64,000 bases of DNA from Brevibacillus porteri. GTDB taxonomy: Bacteria; Bacillota; Bacilli; Brevibacillales; Brevibacillaceae. The stretch covers positions 46,237-110,236 of the forward strand of contig NZ_PXZO01000045.1 of NCBI RefSeq assembly GCF_003013475.1, written 5' to 3'. Both the position numbers and the translations under genes were made by a program. Positions within the stretch are counted from its first letter, which is position 1. Each line of letters starts with the position of its first letter. The notes below the pieces were generated by a model. That model was not told the DNA's origin and did not search any database. It saw only the letters and a program-made list of their open reading frames with translations. Positions 57,754 to 64,000 of the stretch are shown piece after piece.

Positions 57754-60159
57754 ATGAAGGCAGTAATCATGGCTGGGGGAAAAGGTACACGACTACGTCC
57801 GTTAACATGCCACACGCCAAAACCAATGGTGCCACTCTTAAACCGGCCTTGCATGGAGTACACGATTGATCTATTGAAAAAGCATGGGATTACAGAGATA
57901 GCAGTGACACTCCAGTATCTGCCTGATGTCATCCGCGATACGTTTGGCGATGGATCTCGCTACGGTGTTTCGCTCGTCTATTTTGAAGAAACGATTCCTT
58001 TGGGCACGGCAGGCAGCGTGAAAAACTGCGCCGATTTTCTCGATGAGCGCTTTGTCGTGATCAGTGGAGATACGTTGACAGACATCGATTTGTCGGCAGC
58101 CATACGTTTCCATGAGCAAAATAACGCACTGGCTACGTTGGTTTTGACTCGTGTAGAAACACCGTTGGAATTCGGAGTTGTCATGACAGATGAGGGCGGA
58201 CGTATTACACGCTTTTTAGAAAAGCCGAGCTGGGCGGAGGTTTTTAGCGATACGGTGAATACGGGGATATACGTCTGCGAGCCAGAGGTCTTGTCTTATA
58301 TAGAAGAAGAGCGGGAAGTGGATTTCAGTAAGGAAATTTTCCCATCTTTTTTACAAGCAGCAAAGCCTCTATACGGATATGAAGCAAGCGGTTATTGGTC
58401 TGATATTGGTTCTTTGGAGGTTTATCAGCAAGCCCAGTTTGATTTGCTGGATGGACGCGTGCATCTCGAAATAAAAGCACAGGAAATCGCGCCGCGCATT
58501 TTCTTGGAAAATGATGTTCGCATCGATTCATCGGTCCGTTTGGAAGGCCCTGTCTATATCGGTGAAAATGTACACTTGCAGGCTGGAGTTGCCGTTGGTG
58601 CTTATTCCATTCTGGGGAAAAATACGGTGATTTCTTCCGGTACGAAGCTGTCCAGGACGATCGTTTGGGAAAATAATGTCATTGGGAAAAAAACTGAGAT
58701 CACAGGAACGACGCTCTGCCGCAACACCCGAATTAGCGATTGCGTACAACTCGGGGAAGGGGCGGTCATTGGAGACCAATGCTTCATTGGGGCGAAGTCG
58801 GTGGTAAAGGCAGGCATCAAAATTTGGCCGGACAAGGAAGTCGGTGAAAATGCGACTGTCACCACCTCGCTCATCTATGGTGCCAAGCAAACCAAAAATT
58901 TGTTTGGGACGCATGGAATCAAGGGCATTGGCAATGTCGACATCACGCCCGAATTCGTCACTAGACTTGCTGCTGCCTACGCGTACTTACTACAAGCAGG
59001 GGATAAAATTGCGCTCTCGGCATGCTCACACCCATTTGCTCAGTTATTGAAGCATAGCATCATGACCAGCTTGTGCTCTTCCGGAATTGATACGGTCGAT
59101 CTCGGGATTGGCAATTCACCCTTGATCCGATACGGCGTGCGCTCCCTGGCTTGCAAAGGCGGCATTCATGTGTATATGGCAGAGCCAGTCGATGATAAAG
59201 AGATTGTCATCCAATTCATCGATCATGCTGGGTTGCCGATTTCTCGTGATATGGAACGTAAAATTGAGAATGCTTACTGGCAAGAGACGTATGTTCGCAA
59301 CCTGCATCGATTGGGAGCATTGCAAGTCGAGCATCAAGTACAAGAAGCTTATCTTCATGCTTTGGTCCAACAGTTGAATGTATCGTCCATCCAGCGTCAG
59401 CGCTTCCACCTCCTGATCGATTGTGAACAGCGATTTTTCCCGACTTTTCTTGCGCCACTCTTGCATGCACTGGGAGTCACTGCACATTACAGCTCCATAC
59501 AAGAAGGTATTCGTAAAAAGGGAGCGGATTTAGGCGTTCGTCTCGATAAAAATGGCGAACAATTTACCTTGTTTACTGAGCATGGAGAGAAGCTCTCGAA
59601 CGAGCAGATCACGGCTCTGCAACTGCTGGCTTGCAGTGGTCAACATCGGCGAATCGGGCTTCCTGTGAGTGCACCGATCGAATTGGAGCATATGGCCCAG
59701 CTGTTGCAAATGGAGGTTGTACGCACCAAGGTCTCACCGCGCTCCATGATGGAGGTATCGAGCGAACAGCGCTTTCATCCGATGTTTGACGCCGTGTACA
59801 GTCTCATGAGAATTCTTTCGTACCTCGCTTCCGAAGAAAAAACGCTCAGCATTCTGCTGGAGCTGTTGCCAGCGTGCCATATGGAGAAAAAGACTGTCTT
59901 TTGCCCATGGACAGCAAAAGGGAAGGTCATGCGCAGAGTGATGGAAGAAAACAAAGGCAAGCTGCTGGAGCTCGTCGATGGAATCAAAGTATATGATTCG
60001 AACGGCTGGGTGCTGATTTTACCCGATTCAGAGGATTCGCACGTAAAAGTGATTTCGCAAGGAGCTACGGCAGAGACCGCGGCTACGCTTGCTTCTTCCT
60101 ACGCGAGGCGAATTGCCGAATATCAGTTTCACGAAAAGAGAGAGATCGACAGCCTATAA
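57754..60159 (+). CDS. Sugar-1-phosphate nucleotidyltransferase fused to a degenerate phosphomannomutase domain
   Basis: Residues about 1-235 are a nucleotidyltransferase (MKAVIMAGGKGTRLRPLT, GDTLTDIDL, EKPSWAEVFSDTVNTGIY), and about 250-380 a left-handed beta-helix. The rest aligns with phosphomannomutases, but the catalytic motif that should read TASHN is YMAEP (Ala476 in place of the Ser), and the metal motif DGDADR reads DKNGEQ. The mutase half is thus probably inactive. The donor could be ADP-, GDP- or UDP-sugar. AAGGAGG lies before ATG 57754; ATG 57733 is too early. 801 residues. Confidence 0.87.
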   Translation: MKAVIMAGGKGTRLRPLTCHTPKPMVPLLNRPCMEYTIDLLKKHGITEIAVTLQYLPDVIRDTFGDGSRYGVSLVYFEETIPLGTAGSVKNCADFLDERFVVISGDTLTDIDLSAAIRFHEQNNALATLVLTRVETPLEFGVVMTDEGGRITRFLEKPSWAEVFSDTVNTGIYVCEPEVLSYIEEEREVDFSKEIFPSFLQAAKPLYGYEASGYWSDIGSLEVYQQAQFDLLDGRVHLEIKAQEIAPRIFLENDVRIDSSVRLEGPVYIGENVHLQAGVAVGAYSILGKNTVISSGTKLSRTIVWENNVIGKKTEITGTTLCRNTRISDCVQLGEGAVIGDQCFIGAKSVVKAGIKIWPDKEVGENATVTTSLIYGAKQTKNLFGTHGIKGIGNVDITPEFVTRLAAAYAYLLQAGDKIALSACSHPFAQLLKHSIMTSLCSSGIDTVDLGIGNSPLIRYGVRSLACKGGIHVYMAEPVDDKEIVIQFIDHAGLPISRDMERKIENAYWQETYVRNLHRLGALQVEHQVQEAYLHALVQQLNVSSIQRQRFHLLIDCEQRFFPTFLAPLLHALGVTAHYSSIQEGIRKKGADLGVRLDKNGEQFTLFTEHGEKLSNEQITALQLLACSGQHRRIGLPVSAPIELEHMAQLLQMEVVRTKVSPRSMMEVSSEQRFHPMFDAVYSLMRILSYLASEEKTLSILLELLPACHMEKKTVFCPWTAKGKVMRRVMEENKGKLLELVDGIKVYDSNGWVLILPDSEDSHVKVISQGATAETAATLASSYARRIAEYQFHEKREIDSL

Positions 60160-60177
60160 CGAAAAGGACGTGAAGGC

Positions 60178-62139
60178 ATGCCGAGACCGCTCGTCGTCGG
60201 GAACGGAAAACTGCTGATTAATTTTGATGACAAGCTGCACATGCGAGATCTCTATTTTCCGTATGTCGGCCAACTGAATCATGTCGGGGGACACTTTAGC
60301 AAGCTGGGTATTTGGGTGCAAGGTCACTTTTCCTGGCTGGATGAAGACGGCTGGACGCGGAAGCTCGGATACGGACAGGAGTCTTTGGTGACAGATGTTC
60401 ATGCGCATCATGAACATCTGGGCATCGCCCTGCAAATTGCAGATGGGGTGCATCAGCGTGACCCGATTTATTTGAAAAAGGTGTGCGTTCAGAATTTGAC
60501 GAGTGAAGTGCGAGAGGTCAGGCTGTTTTTCAATCACGATTTCAGCTTGAATGAGACGGAGGTAGGAGATACCGCTGTTTTTGATCCTATCCTGCGCACC
60601 ATTTACCATTACAAGCGCAATGTGTACATCATGGCGAATGGAAAAACGGATACAGGTGGGATCGATCAATATAGTGTCGGGATCAAGCGGTTCAACTATG
60701 CGGAGGGGACCTGGAGGGACGCTGAGGATGGTCTTTTGTCCGGCAATCCAATTGCACAAGGCTCCGTAGATAGTACGATTTCTTTTTCACTCATACTGCA
60801 ACCGCAAGAAGAGAAGGCGCTCTTTTACTGGATGTGCATTGGTGAATCGTATGAGGATGTTAAAGTATTGAACCAGTATGTACTCGAAAGCGATCCGGAA
60901 CATTTGCTTAGTCGGGTCGCGGTGTATTGGCAACGTTGGGTCAATAAGGAAGAGCGGGACTTTGCTGATCTTCCTGCAGAGGTTGTCAATCTGTACAAGA
61001 CCAGCTTGCTACTCGTGCGCACGCAAATTGATCAGAACGGAGCGATTCTCGCTGCGAATGACTCGGATATTCTCCAATTCAATCGCGACCATTACAGCTA
61101 CATGTGGCCCAGAGACGGAGCGTTGATTGCGAGTGCGATGGCGAAAGCGGGTTATACGGGAGTGGTCGCACCATTTTTCCGATTTTGCGCGGACGCATTG
61201 AATAAGGACGGATATTTGCTGCACAAGTACAATCCAGATGGGTCTGTCGGCTCTAGTTGGCATCCGTATATGGTTGACGGAGAAATTCAGCTCCCGATTC
61301 AGGAAGATGAGACGGCACTCGTGCTGTATGCGCTCTGGGAGCAATACAAGAGCGGCAAGCAAATTGAAGACTGCCAAGCGCTCTACCCCACGCTGGTTCG
61401 TCCGGCGGCCCGCTTTTTGTTGGAGTATGTCCATCCAGAGCTGCAACTCCCAAAACAAAGCTACGACTTATGGGAAGAGCGACGGGGAATTTTTACGTTT
61501 ACCAGTGCTACTGTTTTCGCAGGCTTAATGGCTGCGGCTCGTTTTGCCCAGCTGTTCGGGGATGATCGGCGCTACAAACGCTACACAGAAGGGGCAGAGC
61601 GCATTCGTGGAGCAATGGAAAAACATCTCTACGACTCTGAAATCGGGCGTTTTTTGCGTGGGATATATGTAAGAGCAGATGGGAGTGTCGAAAAAGATTT
61701 CACGGTGGAGAGCAGCTTGTTCGCCTTGTTTGCGCTTGATGTGTTTTCCGTAGACGATCCGAGAGTTGAGCGGACGATGGAAGCTGTCAAAAAGAGTTTG
61801 CGGGTAGACACAGCGATCGGTGGAATTGCCCGCTACCAAGGGGATTACTATTTCAAAAAATCACATGATACGGCGAAGGTACCGGGCAATCCATGGATTA
61901 TTTGCACCTTATGGGTCGCTGATTGGGAAATTGCCAAGGCGAAATCTCTCGATGAACTCCAAGAGCCAAAGAACAGATTGGCTTGGGTCGTACGTCATGC
62001 TCTACAAAGCGGCGTGCTATCCGAACAGCTCGATCCGTATACAGGTGCTCCCGTATCCGTTGCACCGTTGACGTGGTCGCATGCTACTTATGTTGCCACT
62101 GTTTTGCGTTATTTGGAGAAGGTGAATGAGTTGCGGTAA
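60178..62139 (+). CDS. Glycoside hydrolase family 15 protein (glucoamylase-like)
   Basis: This 653-residue protein has an N-terminal beta-sandwich and a C-terminal (alpha/alpha)6 barrel. Likely catalytic acids are Glu378 in IQEDETALVLYALW and Glu616 in LSEQLDPYTGAP. The segments FNRDHYSYMWPRDGALIA and PGNPWIICTLWVADWEIAK are typical of GH15 enzymes that release glucose or act on trehalose/dextran. No signal peptide is present, so it should be cytoplasmic. It starts 18 bases after the previous gene. Confidence 0.88.
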   Translation: MPRPLVVGNGKLLINFDDKLHMRDLYFPYVGQLNHVGGHFSKLGIWVQGHFSWLDEDGWTRKLGYGQESLVTDVHAHHEHLGIALQIADGVHQRDPIYLKKVCVQNLTSEVREVRLFFNHDFSLNETEVGDTAVFDPILRTIYHYKRNVYIMANGKTDTGGIDQYSVGIKRFNYAEGTWRDAEDGLLSGNPIAQGSVDSTISFSLILQPQEEKALFYWMCIGESYEDVKVLNQYVLESDPEHLLSRVAVYWQRWVNKEERDFADLPAEVVNLYKTSLLLVRTQIDQNGAILAANDSDILQFNRDHYSYMWPRDGALIASAMAKAGYTGVVAPFFRFCADALNKDGYLLHKYNPDGSVGSSWHPYMVDGEIQLPIQEDETALVLYALWEQYKSGKQIEDCQALYPTLVRPAARFLLEYVHPELQLPKQSYDLWEERRGIFTFTSATVFAGLMAAARFAQLFGDDRRYKRYTEGAERIRGAMEKHLYDSEIGRFLRGIYVRADGSVEKDFTVESSLFALFALDVFSVDDPRVERTMEAVKKSLRVDTAIGGIARYQGDYYFKKSHDTAKVPGNPWIICTLWVADWEIAKAKSLDELQEPKNRLAWVVRHALQSGVLSEQLDPYTGAPVSVAPLTWSHATYVATVLRYLEKVNELR

Positions 62140-62158
62140 CGAGGGGAGAGATGAGGGG

Positions 62159-63583
62159 ATGACAACGATCCGTTTCGGTACGGACGGTTGGCGCGACATA
62201 ATCGCAGATGGCTTTACTGTCGAGAATGTCCGCATTGTCGCACAAGCTATCGCCAGCTATACCAAAGAAATCGGACAACAGGAGCAGCCTGTTCTGGTCG
62301 GGCACGACACACGGTTCTTGGGGAGACGCTTCGCCGAGGAGGTTGCAGCTGTCCTGACCGCGAATGACATTCGAACCTATTTGGTGAACGAAGCAGCGCC
62401 AACGCCTGCCGTAGCCTTTGGAGTGAAGCATTTTGCAGCGAGTGGCGCGATCATGATCACGGCCAGTCACAATCCACCCGAATATAACGGCATCAAATAC
62501 ATTCCGGAGTACGCCGGACCTGCAACGCCTGTGATCACGCAAAGATTGGAAGAGTGGATCAGCGAAACCTGCCAGGCGAAATCGGTGCGTACGATTTCCC
62601 TCGCGGAAGCAAAGGCCCGTAAGCTGCTGCAAGTCATTGTGCTGCGTCCTCATTACGAGGCGCATCTTAGACGGATGGTGAATATGGATGTATTGAAAAA
62701 CTCTTCCTTGTCCGTTGTTGTCGATGCCATGCATGGTGCGGGTATGGGCTACGTGAGCGGTTTTTTGTCTGAGGCGGGGGTGAAAAACGTCGGAATCCGA
62801 GAAGTCCCCGATGCGGCTTTTGGCGGAGATTTGCCTGAGCCAAACGATAAGCATTTGCATTTGCTAAAAAAAGAAGTGGTAGAACGCCAAGCATCTCTTG
62901 GTCTTGCTAATGACGGCGATGCGGATCGCTTCGGAGTCGTGGATCGCTTCGGACAGTACATCACGCCAAATGAAGCACTCGTCCTGCTGACCTATCATTT
63001 GCGAAAAAATCGTGGCTTGAGTGGACGGATTGTCAGGACAGTAGCGACGACGCATCTATTGGATCGGATGGCTAAGCATTATGGTCTTGAACTGGTAGAG
63101 ACGCCAGTTGGCTTCAAGTATGTAGGTGAGGAAATGCGCAAAGGTGACGTGCTCATTGGTGGAGAAGAAAGTGGCGGGGCCAGTATTCTCGGTCACATCC
63201 CGGAGAAAGACGGCGTACTCATCAATTTGTTGCTCGCTGAGATGTGCGCGTACGAAAACAAAGGAATTGATCAAATCCTGCGAGACGTATACGAGCAGTT
63301 CGGAGAGCTGTTCCATACGCGACTTGATATGAAATTGCCGGAAAAAGATCAATGGATACAGCAAATGATCGCCAATCCACCTGCACTAATTGGTCCTTAT
63401 CAGGTTTTGGAGATTCAACGAGTGGATGGGGTCAAGCTGTTGCTCGAGGAAGGACATTGGGTCTTGATCCGTCCGTCTGGCACAGAACCGTTGGTACGCA
63501 TCTATTGTGAAGCAACGAATGCGACGGCTTTGCAGAAGTTGCAAGATGCGATTCGCGAATGGTTTTTGGAGATTAATGTGTAA
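62159..63583 (+). CDS. Phosphoglucomutase/phosphomannomutase
   Basis: This is an intact alpha-phosphohexomutase: catalytic Ser103 in ITASHNPPEYNGIK, metal loop DGDADR from Asp252, GGEESGG sugar loop and the phosphate loop RPSGTEPLVRIY near the end. It interconverts hexose 1- and 6-phosphates. The frame opens at 62126 inside the previous gene; ATG 62159 with GAGGGGAG nine bases upstream gives 474 residues starting MTTIRFGTDGWR. It restores the activity missing from the degenerate domain two genes upstream. Confidence 0.92.
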   Translation: MTTIRFGTDGWRDIIADGFTVENVRIVAQAIASYTKEIGQQEQPVLVGHDTRFLGRRFAEEVAAVLTANDIRTYLVNEAAPTPAVAFGVKHFAASGAIMITASHNPPEYNGIKYIPEYAGPATPVITQRLEEWISETCQAKSVRTISLAEAKARKLLQVIVLRPHYEAHLRRMVNMDVLKNSSLSVVVDAMHGAGMGYVSGFLSEAGVKNVGIREVPDAAFGGDLPEPNDKHLHLLKKEVVERQASLGLANDGDADRFGVVDRFGQYITPNEALVLLTYHLRKNRGLSGRIVRTVATTHLLDRMAKHYGLELVETPVGFKYVGEEMRKGDVLIGGEESGGASILGHIPEKDGVLINLLLAEMCAYENKGIDQILRDVYEQFGELFHTRLDMKLPEKDQWIQQMIANPPALIGPYQVLEIQRVDGVKLLLEEGHWVLIRPSGTEPLVRIYCEATNATALQKLQDAIREWFLEINV

Positions 63584-63649
63584 ATGCTGAAGGGGAGAGC
63601 CTGCATGGATGTGCTAGGTTCTTCTTTTTTTGACGACAACGTAAGGCTT
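63584..63649 (+). other. Intergenic sequence after the carbohydrate operon
   Basis: There is no recognisable gene here. A run of T (63624-63631) follows TTCTTC but without a convincing stem, so I do not call a terminator. Confidence 0.3.
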
Positions 63650-63933
63650 CTGTTATGTGGCTGCGGGGAAGAGAAGAATATTTCCAGTCTAGGCTCCAGG
63701 CTCCGTCCTGCTGGGGGTTGAGACTGTCCGCTCCGAAGGGATTCGCGGGGAAACGCAAAAGTGGTAGCCGCTTCGTCGCGTGGGCACGTTGCGTTTCTTT
63801 TGCCCGCTCATTCCTTCTCCGCTGGGTAGGACTCCACAAGTCGCTACGTGTGGAAATATTCTTCTCTGGCGAAACGGATGGCATTTCTTCCTTCTTTCAA
63901 AGCTTTAAATAGCGGGGGAAACACGGAAAGCTC
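63650..63933. repeat. Structured non-coding repeat unit, copy 1
   Basis: The unit starts CTGTTATGTGGCTGCGG and recurs at 63934. Its core (63670-63867) has perfect 17-bp inverted ends: AGAGAAGAATATTTCCA and its reverse complement. Inside, GTCCTGC (63705-63711) can pair with GTAGGAC (63826-63832, one wobble) and GAAACGCAA (63750-63758) pairs exactly with TTGCGTTTC (63789-63797), so the unit can fold as nested stems. There is no credible coding frame or transposase. It could be a MITE-like element or a structured RNA. Confidence 0.75.
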
Positions 63934-64000
63934 CTGTTATGTGGCTGCGGTGGGGAGAAGAATATTTCCAGTCTAGGCTCCAGGCTCCGTCCTGCTGGGG
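63934..64000. repeat. Structured non-coding repeat unit, copy 2 (truncated by window edge)
   Basis: The sequence repeats copy 1 from CTGTTATGTGGCTGCGG through AGAAGAATATTTCC and GGCTCCAGGCTCCGTCC to the window end with only a few differences near 63951-63955. The two copies are in direct orientation, 284 bases apart start to start. Confidence 0.8.

Noticed and set aside
63573..63912. Open frames of 103 (-) and 85 (+) residues in the terminal repeat region
   Set aside because: They cover the structured repeat on both strands, lack ribosome sites and family resemblance, and are better explained by the GC-rich stems.

Overview
The window looks like a chromosomal segment of an endospore-forming member of the Bacillota, most probably Brevibacillus or a close Paenibacillaceae relative. 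It carries a Bacillus-type division and cell-wall (dcw) cluster that runs into spoIIGA-sigE-sigG, a complete gerP spore-coat operon and a sporulenol-type cyclase. Composition is near 50% GC with good Shine-Dalgarno sites and frequent GTG/TTG starts. The genus call is an inference from gene order and protein resemblance, not a database result. No tRNA, rRNA, CRISPR array, prophage or intact insertion sequence was seen.

Region 1 (1-20.2 kb, all +) is the dcw cluster: the end of mraZ, rsmH, ftsL, pbpB, spoVD, murE, mraY, murD, spoVE, murG, murB, murA, divIB, two DUF881 genes, sbp, ftsA and ftsZ. It supplies peptidoglycan precursors (Mur enzymes, MraY), septal and spore-cortex synthases (PbpB, SpoVD, SpoVE) and the division scaffold (FtsA/FtsZ/DivIB/FtsL). 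Internal punctuation is visible: a terminator-like hairpin after ftsL, a hairpin covering the spoVD ribosome site, and a sigma-H-like promoter before ftsA.

Region 2 (20.2-30.5 kb, +) holds spoIIGA-sigE-sigG (mother-cell and forespore sigma factors, with a spoIIG-like long-spacer promoter), then ylmC, pgeF, ylmE, sepF, ylmG, ylmH and divIVA, followed by an isoleucine T-box and ileS.

Region 3 (30.5-40.5 kb) is more variable: a ylyA-type TraR/DksA protein, an enolase-superfamily enzyme and an MFS transporter (+); a YtkD-type Nudix hydrolase and a thioredoxin-reductase-like flavoprotein (-); then an LCP cell-wall ligase, an Hsp20 protein and a rifampin phosphotransferase whose protein strongly resembles the Bacillus subtilis enzyme, suggesting transfer.

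Region 4 (40.5-46 kb) is spore-related. gerPABCDEF (-) faces a lone GerPD-like gene (+), with matching divergent sigma-K promoter motifs between them. A squalene-hopene/sporulenol cyclase (-) and a DUF2515 gene (+) follow.

Region 5 (46-54 kb) holds topB, then a pspA-DUF350-DUF4178-DUF4247 envelope-stress operon behind an excellent sigma-W-type promoter, and a secreted M9 collagenase (-).

Region 6 (54.1-63.6 kb, +) is a compact carbohydrate operon: a possible 48-residue peptide, an HTH-DUF4912 protein, a GH57 branching enzyme fused to a glycosyltransferase, a nucleotidyltransferase fused to a degenerate phosphomannomutase, a GH15 enzyme, and an intact phosphohexomutase. I infer an alpha-glucan storage or remodelling module. 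The window ends in a structured non-coding repeat with one complete unit (17-bp perfect inverted ends) and the start of a second copy.
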